Source of the DNA: Actinomycetota bacterium
GTDB lineage: Bacteria > Actinomycetota > Acidimicrobiia > Acidimicrobiales > Ilumatobacteraceae
Length of the DNA stretch: 64,000 bases
Reading direction: 5' to 3'
Assembly: GCA_016871395.1 (NCBI GenBank)
Contig: VFYV01000001.1
Span: 1-64,000 of the forward strand
Shown in pieces: positions 37,261-45,511 of the stretch. The notes below the pieces were generated by a model. It did no database searches and was not told where the DNA came from. It saw nothing but the letters and a program-made list of their open reading frames with translations. How positions within the stretch are numbered: position 1 is the first letter of the stretch; every line of letters starts with the position of its first letter. The position numbers and the translations under genes are program-made.

Positions 37261-38001
37261 TCAGACCCAGCCTCCGGCATAGGCGACGAACTGCCCGGTC
37301 GTGAAACGACTCGTTCCATCGAGGAAGGCCATGCAGAAGGACGAGAATTCGTCCATTGTTCCCAATCGGCGCATCGGTACTTGCGACTCGATCTTGGCCC
37401 GTACCCCCGGATCGGTGGCTCCCGATGCTTTCAGGAAGGCCGGAAAGTCCATGAAGTTCGTGCCCACCGCGTTGACCTGGACACCGGTGCGGGCCACCTC
37501 GTCGGCCACGTTCTTGACCAACATCGTGGCGGCGGCGCGGACCGAGGAATAGAGCGGGGCGCCCGGCGTGGGACGGGCACCCGAGGCGCTGGTGATCACC
37601 AGGATCTGGCCCGACTCCCGGGCCGTCATCACCGGCACGACCGATCGCAAGAAGTTGTACGGAGCCTCGACGCACCCAGCGAAAACCTGACGCAGCTGTT
37701 CGAGGCTCGAATGAACGAATCGACCGGTGACGATCTGTCCCGAAAACATGACAGCGGAGTCGAGACGACCGAACGCATCGATCGCTGCTCCCACCAGAGC
37801 GTCGGCGTCGGCAACGGAGTTCAGGTCGCTGTGTCCGGCGCAGGAGACGACCCGCGAACCCATCGACTCGAGCCGGGCGACGAGTTCGGTGTCGGGTTCA
37901 CCCACAACGAGGTCGAAACCTCGCTCGGCGAAGCGTTCGGCCAAGTTCGGCCCCACGTAGTAGCGCGTGTCGCAGACGAGAGCGACGGGCCGAGCGGTCA
38001 C
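37261..38001 (-). CDS. SDR-family protein with degenerate cofactor site
   Basis: 246 residues with the SDR fold. The usual TGxxxGxG motif is replaced by DTRYYVGPNLAE, and the catalytic YxxxK is replaced by YSSVRAA, where lysine is arginine. It may have lost dehydrogenase activity or use another cofactor mode. NVADEVARTGVQVNAVGTN and the late FVAYAGGWV still match the family. GTG 38001 is chosen because a full promoter (TTGACA, 17 bases, TACTGT) ends seven bases before it. It heads the operon with the acyl-CoA dehydrogenase and Rieske genes. Confidence 0.8.
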   Translation of the reverse strand: MTARPVALVCDTRYYVGPNLAERFAERGFDLVVGEPDTELVARLESMGSRVVSCAGHSDLNSVADADALVGAAIDAFGRLDSAVMFSGQIVTGRFVHSSLEQLRQVFAGCVEAPYNFLRSVVPVMTARESGQILVITSASGARPTPGAPLYSSVRAAATMLVKNVADEVARTGVQVNAVGTNFMDFPAFLKASGATDPGVRAKIESQVPMRRLGTMDEFSSFCMAFLDGTSRFTTGQFVAYAGGWV

Positions 38002-38005
38002 CTGG

Positions 38006-38037
38006 CTGACAGTAGGTAGTGACAGCACTATTGTCAA
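38006..38037. promoter_or_regulatory. Face-to-face overlapping promoters in an imperfect palindrome
   Basis: Minus strand: -35 TTGACA (38032-38037), 17-base spacer, -10 TACTGT (38009-38014), then seven bases to GTG 38001. Plus strand: -35 CTGACA (38006-38011), 17-base spacer, -10 TATTGT (38029-38034), reading towards the sulfatase. Each -10 overlaps the other's -35, and the outer ten bases at each end (CTGACAGTAG and TTGACAATAG) are inverted copies. Confidence 0.65.
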
Positions 38038-38055
38038 CAACGCGGTCGAGGGGCG

Positions 38056-40329
38056 ATGGGGGAATCGATGGTCGAGAAGTTTCAAGGTCGTATAGGTCGA
38101 ACCTATGCCGAATCGGAACCGTGGTGGCCGTCTCATCCCCATCCAGGCGAGGCGGCACCCAACATCATCATCATCTTGTTCGATGACATGGGGTTCTCAC
38201 ATCTCGGATGCTTCGGATCGACGCTGTCGACCCCGAGTATCGACTCCTTGGCGGCCGAGGGTCTTCGGTTCACGAACTTCCACGTGACACCTCTGTGCTC
38301 GCCGACCCGGGCGGCATTGTTGACGGGTCGCAACCACCATGCCGTCGGGATGCGGTCCGTCTCGAACTTCAACAGCGGGTTTCCCCACATGCGCGGACAC
38401 ATCGCCAACGACGCGACCACGATCGCCGAGATCCTTCGAGGGGCCGGTTACGCCACCTTCGCGTTGGGGAAATGGCATCTTTGTCCGATGGCCGATGCCT
38501 CCGCGGCGGGACCATTCGATCAATGGCCGTTACAGCGTGGTTTCGATCGTTTTTACGGATTCCTCGACGGAGAGACCGATCAGTTTCACCCCGAGTTGGT
38601 GTATGACAACCATTGGATCGATCCTCCGGCTGGACCGGACGAGGGATACCACCTGTCCGAAGACCTCGTCGACAAGGGCATCGAGTTCATGCACGACTCG
38701 GTGAGCCTTCGTCCGGATCGACCGTTCTTCATGTACCTAGCCTTCGGAGCCACGCACGCGCCCCATCAGGCGCCGGAGCGATACCTCCGCAAACACCGCG
38801 GAGCCTTCGACGAGGGTTGGGACGTTTTTCGCGATCGGTGGTTCGCACGTCAGAAGGAACTCGGCGTCATTCCCGTCGACACCGTTCTCGCACCGCGCAA
38901 TCCCGGCGTGGAGGCCTGGAATGACCTGTCCGAGAATCAAAGACGTTTGGCGTGTCGCCTGCAAGAGGCCTACGCGGCGTTTCTGGAGCACACCGACGAT
39001 CAGATCGGGCGTTTGATGGAGTCGTTGAAGAATCTGGGTGTCGACGACAACACCGTGATCTTCCTGATGTCCGACAACGGCGCCTCACAGGAGGGCGGTC
39101 CGTTCGGGGTCCTGCACGAGATGAAGTTCTTCAACATGATCCTCGAGACTCCCGACGAGGCGATCGCCCGCATCGACGAGATCGGAGGGCCCCACTCGCA
39201 CAGCAACTACCCGTGGGGCTGGTCGCAAGCGGGGAACACCCCCTTCAAGTGGTACAAGCAGAACACACACGAGGGCGGTGTTCACGTCCCGTGCATCGTG
39301 CGTTGGCCCAAGGGCATTCCGACCGGCGGAGAACTCCGCGATCAATTCCATCACGTCAACGACATCGTGCCGACGATCCTCGAAATCACCGGTGTCCCGG
39401 CTCCACCGACGTATCACGGGCTTGAAGTCATGCCGATCAGTGGAGTCTCCATGAAGTACGCGATGGACGACCGGTCAGCATCGACGCGCAAGAAGATCCA
39501 GTACTACGAAATGGGCGGACATCGGGGGATTCACGTGGACGGCTGGAAAGCCGTGACCCGACACGAGCCCGGGAAGTCGTTCGATGATGACGTGTGGGAG
39601 TTGTACCACGTCGACGTGGATCGATCGGAGACCAATGACCTGGCGTCGCATGAGCCGGAACGTCTCGGCGAATTGATCGCGTTGTGGTGGGAGGAAGCCG
39701 AGCGCGAGGGCGTTCTGCCCCTCGACGATCGTGGTCTCGAGTTGTTCGGAGCCCGATTCGCGGATCGCTCGGTGCACCCCACCTCGCGGACCTACGTGTA
39801 CCGTCCGCCGATGGCGCCCATGCCGGCTCAGGCGGCGGCGTCGCTGGGCGGACGGAGTTGGGATTTGGATGCGTTCGTGCGCGTCGCGCACGGTCAAGGT
39901 GGTGTGATCTACGCCTCGGGAACGGAGAACTCCGGATTCAGTTTCTACGTGGACGCCGGTCGCCTCGTCTTCGACTACAACATTTTCGGAGAGCATCACG
40001 TTTTGACGTCGTCGCGGGTTCTCCCCACCGTTGATTCCGTGGTGTCGGTGCGGTTCCGGCGGACCGGCAAGACCGCCGAGGTTCTCCTGCTGATCGACGG
40101 CTCCGATGGGGGATCGATGCACCTTCCCTTCGTGATGCGTACGATGTCGAGCGTTGGACCGAGCGTGGCCTACGACCACGGTTCCCCGGTGGCGGCGGGC
40201 TACGCGCACCGTCGCGACGGGTACCCTTTCGAAGGGGTTCTCGATCGGGTCGAGATTCGATTGGTGGCCCCGAACACCCCGACCGACACCTCCGAGGCCG
40301 AGAGACGTCAGACGATGGGGCGCCAGTAG
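38056..40329 (+). CDS. Type I sulfatase (arylsulfatase family)
   Basis: 757 residues, alkaline-phosphatase superfamily. The first metal-binding aspartates are in IIILFDDMGFSH. The formylglycine signature is LCSPTRAALLTGR, with the cysteine that is converted to formylglycine. GKWHLC and SDNGAS carry further active-site residues. After about residue 560 a C-terminal beta-rich domain of about 180 residues is found, as in other large actinobacterial arylsulfatases. No signal peptide is seen, so it is probably cytosolic. It needs a formylglycine-generating enzyme, which is not in the window. ATG 38068 is an alternative start. Its end overlaps the convergent cupin gene by 22 bases. Confidence 0.92.
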   Translation: MGESMVEKFQGRIGRTYAESEPWWPSHPHPGEAAPNIIIILFDDMGFSHLGCFGSTLSTPSIDSLAAEGLRFTNFHVTPLCSPTRAALLTGRNHHAVGMRSVSNFNSGFPHMRGHIANDATTIAEILRGAGYATFALGKWHLCPMADASAAGPFDQWPLQRGFDRFYGFLDGETDQFHPELVYDNHWIDPPAGPDEGYHLSEDLVDKGIEFMHDSVSLRPDRPFFMYLAFGATHAPHQAPERYLRKHRGAFDEGWDVFRDRWFARQKELGVIPVDTVLAPRNPGVEAWNDLSENQRRLACRLQEAYAAFLEHTDDQIGRLMESLKNLGVDDNTVIFLMSDNGASQEGGPFGVLHEMKFFNMILETPDEAIARIDEIGGPHSHSNYPWGWSQAGNTPFKWYKQNTHEGGVHVPCIVRWPKGIPTGGELRDQFHHVNDIVPTILEITGVPAPPTYHGLEVMPISGVSMKYAMDDRSASTRKKIQYYEMGGHRGIHVDGWKAVTRHEPGKSFDDDVWELYHVDVDRSETNDLASHEPERLGELIALWWEEAEREGVLPLDDRGLELFGARFADRSVHPTSRTYVYRPPMAPMPAQAAASLGGRSWDLDAFVRVAHGQGGVIYASGTENSGFSFYVDAGRLVFDYNIFGEHHVLTSSRVLPTVDSVVSVRFRRTGKTAEVLLLIDGSDGGSMHLPFVMRTMSSVGPSVAYDHGSPVAAGYAHRRDGYPFEGVLDRVEIRLVAPNTPTDTSEAERRQTMGRQ

Positions 40330-41402
40330 CCCGGGTCCTGGGAGGCATCGAGGATGATGCGCAGGAGCGTCGTGACCGATCGGGCGGTGATCTCGGCCCG
40401 ATGCTCGGATCGCAGGCTGAGAGTGGTGCCCTCTGCAAGGTCGCGGCGCGTGCCGTCGACGTTCACTACAGCCGAACCGGAGACGACGAAGAGCAAGCGG
40501 GGATGGTTGGCGCCGACCGACTCGAGGGTCAAAGTGGAGTCGGGTTCGATTCTCACGAGGTCCACATCGGCCAACCCCGCGGTGGCTCCCCGAATGCCGG
40601 TCTCGGAGCGTTCGACCCCGAGACTCAGGCTGGTCCACGAGCGATTCGATGCGTCGTGACGCACGAAAGCCTGGCCGTGCCAACGTCGATCGGGATTCAC
40701 CCCGTTGGGCAACTTCAACGTGCGTTCGACGGTGGTCATGTGCTCGGCGGGGTAGCCGATCTCGACCACTTCCATGCCGTCAGAGTTCTCCAACACGCGA
40801 TGGCGAATCCCCGGTGGCTGGGTGACACAGTCGCCGGCCTGTAGGACGAAGGGGTCTCCTTGGTCCTCGTAGACGACTTTCACCCACCCGCGACGGCAAA
40901 AGATCAGTTGAAAGAGAACATCATGATGGTGGACGTAGTCCGGAACCGGGCCCGCTGCACGGACACGAATGTGGGAGGCGATCACGGCGCCGCCGAGACG
41001 CGAGGGCACCAGGTCCCGGTATTCCATATCCGCCCGCCCGAGGTGCCAGGCGCCGACGGCGTCACCGTCCCCCACAGTGGTTTCCTCACGAATCATGGGG
41101 ACGACGAGGCAGGGAGGCGCTGTCATCCTGATCACGATTCCGTCGGGTCCCTCGACGTCACCGTCATCGGGCCGGGAATCGTCGGAGGGGTGGCGTTCGA
41201 TGACGAGACGAGCCCCGGTCGGCGTTCCGATGTGGAGGTCGACGAGGGTGCCGTCCCTCTCCAGACGGGCCTCCCGGGGGGAATCGGCCGGTTGGATTCG
41301 TCGCAACTCGAAGCCACCGACGGTTCGGAGGAATTCGACCGCATCGGCGATCGACGTCACCGGGATCGACACCGACGTCGATGAAGCGTTCGGTGCGGGC
41401 AC
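40308..41402 (-). CDS. Bicupin protein with N-terminal glyoxalase-like region
   Basis: 364 residues. Residues 1 to about 85 resemble a VOC/glyoxalase half (ADAVEFLRTVGGFELRRI). A first cupin barrel at about 130-240 has metal-binding histidines in PDYVHHHDVLFQL and PGIRHRVLE, and a second, less conserved cupin at about 270-355 ends in GTTLSLRSEHRAEI. It may be a dioxygenase or a sensor; the function is not known. GTG 41402 has TACAGT six bases upstream, so it is probably leaderless. It is divergent from the hydrolase gene. Confidence 0.7.
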   Translation of the reverse strand: MPAPNASSTSVSIPVTSIADAVEFLRTVGGFELRRIQPADSPREARLERDGTLVDLHIGTPTGARLVIERHPSDDSRPDDGDVEGPDGIVIRMTAPPCLVVPMIREETTVGDGDAVGAWHLGRADMEYRDLVPSRLGGAVIASHIRVRAAGPVPDYVHHHDVLFQLIFCRRGWVKVVYEDQGDPFVLQAGDCVTQPPGIRHRVLENSDGMEVVEIGYPAEHMTTVERTLKLPNGVNPDRRWHGQAFVRHDASNRSWTSLSLGVERSETGIRGATAGLADVDLVRIEPDSTLTLESVGANHPRLLFVVSGSAVVNVDGTRRDLAEGTTLSLRSEHRAEITARSVTTLLRIILDASQDPGYWRPIV

Positions 41403-41408
41403 GGTCGT

Positions 41409-41414
41409 ACTGTA
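41409..41414 (-). promoter_or_regulatory. -10 element of leaderless cupin gene
   Basis: TACAGT on the minus strand ends six bases before GTG 41402. No clear -35 is present. Confidence 0.45.
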
Positions 41415-41452
41415 GTGAGCGTGTGCTCCGGGGCCCTTGTCGAGTTCTGCTG

Positions 41453-42256
41453 ATGACGGTCGGCGTCTACTCGGGTCGGGGTTTCCCCATTCATTATGAG
41501 GTCGTCGGTGAGGGACCGCGACTCTTGTTTCTCAACGGATCGGGTTCCAGCATCGAGGCAGCTCGACCGCTGATCGACGCATTGGCCCGCTTCAACACCG
41601 TTCTCGTGCATGATCAACGCGGTCTCGGACTCACCGCCGTCCCCGACGGACCGTACGAGATGTCCGACTACGCCCACGATGCGCTCGGCCTCCTCGAGCA
41701 CGCCGGTTGGGTCAGGACCGCCATTCTCGGCATCAGCTTCGGAGGCATGGTGGCCTTGGAGTTCGCCGTGACCAATCCGAAACTGGTCGAGCGTCTCTGT
41801 CTGTTGTGCACCAGTGCCGGGGGCGCCGGCGGTTCGTCGTATCCACTCCATCAACTGGCAGCGGCTTCCGACGAAGAGCGTGCTCGTCGTTACCCGACGC
41901 TCGTCGACACGCGTTTCGACGAGCCGTGGTTGAACACACATCCCGAGGATCGAGCCTTGCTCACGCCGCGCCCGGCTCCCACGGGGCGAGCCGCCCTCGG
42001 CCACCTCTGGCAGATGGACGCGCGGAGCCGCCACGACGTCTGGGATCGGTTGGACCGAATCGACGCGCCGACCTTCGTGGGTAGCGGGATGTTCGATGGA
42101 ATCGCACCACCGGCGAATGGTCGGGCGATTGCCGAGAGGATTTCCGGATCGGAACACGAGACGTACCACGGAGGGCACATGTTTCTCTTTCAGGATCGCC
42201 GGGCCCTGGCCGACGTTCGTGCCTTCCTGTCCAGACCGCAGGAGGAGTCAGAATGA
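41453..42256 (+). CDS. Alpha/beta-fold hydrolase
   Basis: 267 residues. The oxyanion segment is LFLNGSGSSIEA, the nucleophilic serine is in ILGISFGGMVAL at about residue 98, and the catalytic histidine is in YHGGHMFLFQD near the C-terminus; the acid is probably in GMFDGIAPP. Substrates could be an ester, lactone or ring-cleavage product, which fits the surrounding oxidative genes. ATG 41453 is the first start with family similarity. The following SDR gene overlaps its stop by four bases. Confidence 0.85.
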   Translation: MTVGVYSGRGFPIHYEVVGEGPRLLFLNGSGSSIEAARPLIDALARFNTVLVHDQRGLGLTAVPDGPYEMSDYAHDALGLLEHAGWVRTAILGISFGGMVALEFAVTNPKLVERLCLLCTSAGGAGGSSYPLHQLAAASDEERARRYPTLVDTRFDEPWLNTHPEDRALLTPRPAPTGRAALGHLWQMDARSRHDVWDRLDRIDAPTFVGSGMFDGIAPPANGRAIAERISGSEHETYHGGHMFLFQDRRALADVRAFLSRPQEESE

Positions 42257-43176
42257 TCATGCGATTCGACGAAAAGGTCGTCATCGTCACCGGTGCCGGA
42301 CGCAATCTGGGGCGCGAGTACGCCCTCGAGTTCGCCGCTCGGGGTGCGAGCGTGGTGGTGAACGATCTGGGGGTCGGAATATCCGATACCGACGGATCGG
42401 CCGACGCTCCGGCGACGAATCCGGCTGACGACGTCGTGGACAAGATCCGGTCCATCGGCGCGAATGCGGTGGCCAATCATGACGACATCGCCTCTCCGGC
42501 GGGCGGGCGGGCGATCGTGAACGCCGCCCTCGACGCGTTCGGGCGAGTGGATGTGGTGGTGAACAATGCGGGTCAAGTTCGGATGGCACCGTTCGAGGAT
42601 TTCCCGGAGGAGAGCATCGATACGTTGATCGACACCCAGTTACGGGGCACATTGAACGTCAGTCGTCCGGCGTGGAAGTGGATGAAGGACAATGGTGGGG
42701 GTCGAATCGTCAACGTCTCGTCAGGCGCGGCTTTCGGCGGGGTGCCCAACGGGAGTGTCTACGCGATGGCGAAGATGGGCGTGATCGGGCTGACACGGGG
42801 TATGGCCAGTGAGGGCGCGCCCCACGGGATTCACGTGAATGTCGTCGTCCCGTACGCCAAGACTCGACCGGGGACTGCCTTTGGTCCGATCCCGTGGTCG
42901 GAGAAGTTGGGGCAATGGCTCGATCCACGATTGGTGGCTCCGCTGGTGGTATTTCTGAGCCATCATGACTGTGAAATGAACGGTGAGACGATCAGCGTGG
43001 GAGCCGGATGGGCCGGGGGTGTGCACATGGAGTTGAGTGACGGCTTCTCGGATCGCGACGCGACGGTCGAGGATCTGGCAGCCAACGTCGACCGGCTGAT
43101 GTCGCTCGAACGAAGTCCGTTGACGGCCACATCCTCGAAGGCGGTCCGCTTGCTCATGGCGGGGTTTCGCCCATGA
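42253..43176 (+). CDS. SDR-family (3R)-hydroxyacyl-CoA dehydrogenase-like
   Basis: 307 residues, resembling the dehydrogenase part of peroxisomal multifunctional enzyme 2 (17-beta-HSD type 4). The cofactor motif is TGAGRNLGREYAL at about residue 14, VVVNDLG follows the second strand, NNAG is present, and the catalytic pair is YAMAK. This type oxidises 3-hydroxyacyl-CoA or hydroxysteroids with NAD. It overlaps both neighbours by four bases, so hydrolase, SDR and LLM genes form one operon. Confidence 0.87.
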   Translation: MIMRFDEKVVIVTGAGRNLGREYALEFAARGASVVVNDLGVGISDTDGSADAPATNPADDVVDKIRSIGANAVANHDDIASPAGGRAIVNAALDAFGRVDVVVNNAGQVRMAPFEDFPEESIDTLIDTQLRGTLNVSRPAWKWMKDNGGGRIVNVSSGAAFGGVPNGSVYAMAKMGVIGLTRGMASEGAPHGIHVNVVVPYAKTRPGTAFGPIPWSEKLGQWLDPRLVAPLVVFLSHHDCEMNGETISVGAGWAGGVHMELSDGFSDRDATVEDLAANVDRLMSLERSPLTATSSKAVRLLMAGFRP

Positions 43177-44261
43177 CCGCGCCGCGTCTCCAGCTGAACG
43201 AACTCGGGTTCTACACCCTGCCCGGTGCCCCGAGGTCGCCTCGTGATTTGATTCGGGAGGTGGGTGACGCCGAGGAACTGGGTTTGGGGGCGTGTTTCAT
43301 CTCGGAGCGTTTCAACATCAAGGAGGCCGTCACCCTCTCCGGAGCCGTCGGAGCGGTCAGCACGAATCTGGGTATTGCGACGGCGGCGACCAATCACAAC
43401 ACGCGGCACCCGTTGGTGACCGCTTCGTACGCGACAACCATGCATCGCTTGACCGGCGGTCGATTCACCTTGGGGATCGGCCGCGGTGTCGGTCCGCTGT
43501 ATCGCGCCTATGGATTGCCCATGGTCACCACGGCACAGATGGAGGACTTCGCCGGGATCATGCGACGACTGTTCCGCGGCGAGGTGATCATCGGTCACGA
43601 CGGACCCATCGGCAAGTACCCGGTGCTCGCACTGGATCCGACTTTCGAGGAGAACATCCCTCTGGGAATCACCGCATTCGGCCCTCGCACCCTCGAGTTG
43701 GCGGGACGGGCTTTCGACTGCGTCATCTTGCACACCTTCTTCACCGACGAGACGACCCGGCGATGCGTCGGGGCCGTGAAGCAGGCGGCCGAGCAGGCTG
43801 GTCGGGATCCCGACTCGGTTCGGGTCTGGTCATGCTTCGCCACCATCGGCGATCACCTCACGGAGGATGTTCGCTTGAAAAAGACGGTCGGGCGCCTCGC
43901 CACGTATCTGCAGGGCTACGGCGACCTGATGGTGGAGACGAACCGCTGGGATCCCGAGGTATTGCGCCGCTTTCGTGACGACGACTTCGTCAAGGGATTT
44001 CGTGGCGCGCTCGACAACACGGCCACCACCGCCGAGTTGGAACACGTGTCGACTCTGATACCGGCGCAGTGGTTGGCCCCAGCGGCCACCGGCTCACCCG
44101 AACGTTGTGTTTCGGCGATCCGAGGACAATTCGACCTCGGTGTGGACGGCGTGATCCTGCACGGAGCCAGTCCGTGCGACCTGGCGCCCATCGTGGAGGA
44201 GTATCGCCGATCCCGTCCGTCCGGTGTCTTCGATCATCGGCGTGCCAACCCCGGTCTGTGA
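43173..44261 (+). CDS. LLM-class F420-dependent oxidoreductase
   Basis: 362 residues of luciferase-like barrel with CFISERFNIKEAVTLSGA, IATAATNHNTRHPLV, RFTLGIGRGVG and PLGITAFGPRTL. F420 is the likely cofactor in this lineage, but FMN is possible. Located between an SDR and a P450 in an apparent catabolic operon, it may carry out a monooxygenase or ketone-reduction step. Its stop codon forms the left edge of a long inverted repeat. Confidence 0.86.
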   Translation: MTAPRLQLNELGFYTLPGAPRSPRDLIREVGDAEELGLGACFISERFNIKEAVTLSGAVGAVSTNLGIATAATNHNTRHPLVTASYATTMHRLTGGRFTLGIGRGVGPLYRAYGLPMVTTAQMEDFAGIMRRLFRGEVIIGHDGPIGKYPVLALDPTFEENIPLGITAFGPRTLELAGRAFDCVILHTFFTDETTRRCVGAVKQAAEQAGRDPDSVRVWSCFATIGDHLTEDVRLKKTVGRLATYLQGYGDLMVETNRWDPEVLRRFRDDDFVKGFRGALDNTATTAELEHVSTLIPAQWLAPAATGSPERCVSAIRGQFDLGVDGVILHGASPCDLAPIVEEYRRSRPSGVFDHRRANPGL

Positions 44262-44285
44262 GACAGAGCGACTGCTACTGTCTCA
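44259..44285 (+). promoter_or_regulatory. 8-bp-arm inverted repeat over the P450 promoter
   Basis: TGAGACAG and CTGTCTCA are perfect inverted arms 11 bases apart. The right arm overlaps TACTGT (44276-44281), a likely -10, so this looks like a repressor operator. GGGAGG at 44287-44292 is the P450 Shine-Dalgarno. It could instead be a weak terminator, but no T-run follows. Confidence 0.6.
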
Positions 44286-44297
44286 CGGGAGGCGGAA

Positions 44298-45509
44298 ATG
44301 GGCGATTCACTCGAGATCATCGACTGGGCGACGGATTATGACATCTTCAATCCCGAGTACGTGAACGATCCTTTCCGGATCTGGGACACCCTCCGAGAGA
44401 CCTGCCCGATCGCTCACAGCGATCGCTGGGGTGGGTCGTGGCTCCCCACGCGCTACGAGGATGTGACCGCGATCGCGCGTGACATCGAGACGTTTCCGTC
44501 GGGTGGAGGCATCGCGGTGATTCCGCCGTTCACCGGCTCACCGGGATCGAATCCGCCGATGCCCCTTCCTTATGGTGTGCCACCCATCTCGTCCGATCCA
44601 CCGCTGCACACCTGGACGCGGCGGCTGATCCTGCCGTGGATGTCGCCGCAGAAATCGTTGTCCTACGAGCCGATGACGCAGGCGCTGTGCAACCGCCTCA
44701 TCGACGGTTTCATCGACCAGGGACGGGCCGATCTGGCGGCTGACTACGCGCAACAGATTCCGGTTCGAGTCATCGCCCACATCCTCGGTGTTCCCGCCGA
44801 GATGAGTGACACCTTCACCGGCTGGGTGCGCGACGTCCTCGAGTTCGCCTTCGATGCCCAACGACGCCAACGGGGAACCCAGGGGGTCATCGAGTTCTTC
44901 ATCAGCGCTCTCGCCGAGCGTCGCGAGAATCCCGGCGACGATCTGATCTCCGAACTGCTCCACACCGAGATCGACGGTCAGCCGATCGAAGAGCCGATCA
45001 TCATCGGTATGTGCTCGCTGATGCTCATCGCCGGAGTCGACACCACGTGGTCGGCGATCGGCTCGTCCATTTGGCACCTCGCTACCCACCCGCAGGATCG
45101 TCGACGTCTCGTGTCCGAGCCCGAATTGATGTCGACCGCGATCGAGGAGTTCCTGCGGGCCTATTCTCCGGTCACCATGGCCCGACGACTGATGGAAGAT
45201 GTCGAGTACCGGGGCTGTCCGATGAAGGCGGGTGAGCGGGTCCTCATGAACTTTCCCGGAGCCAATCGCGACCCGGCGGTGTTCGAGAATCCCGACGCGG
45301 TCGTCTTGGACCGTTCGATCAATCGCCACGTGGCCTTCGGAGCGGGGATACACCGCTGTGCCGGCTCTAATCTCGCCCGCATGGAGCTTCGCGTCGCGAT
45401 CGAATCTTGGTTGGCGCGTATTCCCGAGTTCGACTTGGTGGATCCGGAGGCCGTCACGTGGGCCGGCGGACAGGTTCGGGGACCACGCAGCGCAATGGTC
45501 GCTTTTTGA
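44298..45509 (+). CDS. Cytochrome P450
   Basis: 403 residues, soluble bacterial class. The I-helix oxygen-binding motif is LMLIAGVDTTWSA. The K-helix contains the ExxR-type segment EEFLRAYSP. The heme loop is FGAGIHRCAGSNLAR, with the cysteine ligand at about residue 350. It needs ferredoxin and reductase partners that are not in the window. The start at ATG 44298 has a strong Shine-Dalgarno, unlike most genes here. Its position next to the SDR, LLM and carboxylase genes suggests hydroxylation of the cluster's hydrophobic substrate. Confidence 0.93.
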   Translation: MGDSLEIIDWATDYDIFNPEYVNDPFRIWDTLRETCPIAHSDRWGGSWLPTRYEDVTAIARDIETFPSGGGIAVIPPFTGSPGSNPPMPLPYGVPPISSDPPLHTWTRRLILPWMSPQKSLSYEPMTQALCNRLIDGFIDQGRADLAADYAQQIPVRVIAHILGVPAEMSDTFTGWVRDVLEFAFDAQRRQRGTQGVIEFFISALAERRENPGDDLISELLHTEIDGQPIEEPIIIGMCSLMLIAGVDTTWSAIGSSIWHLATHPQDRRRLVSEPELMSTAIEEFLRAYSPVTMARRLMEDVEYRGCPMKAGERVLMNFPGANRDPAVFENPDAVVLDRSINRHVAFGAGIHRCAGSNLARMELRVAIESWLARIPEFDLVDPEAVTWAGGQVRGPRSAMVAF

Positions 45510-45511
45510 CC

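Noticed and set aside
44259-44285. Rho-independent terminator between LLM and P450 genes
   Set aside because: The stem has an 11-base loop, no T-run, and overlaps a good -10; an operator fits better.
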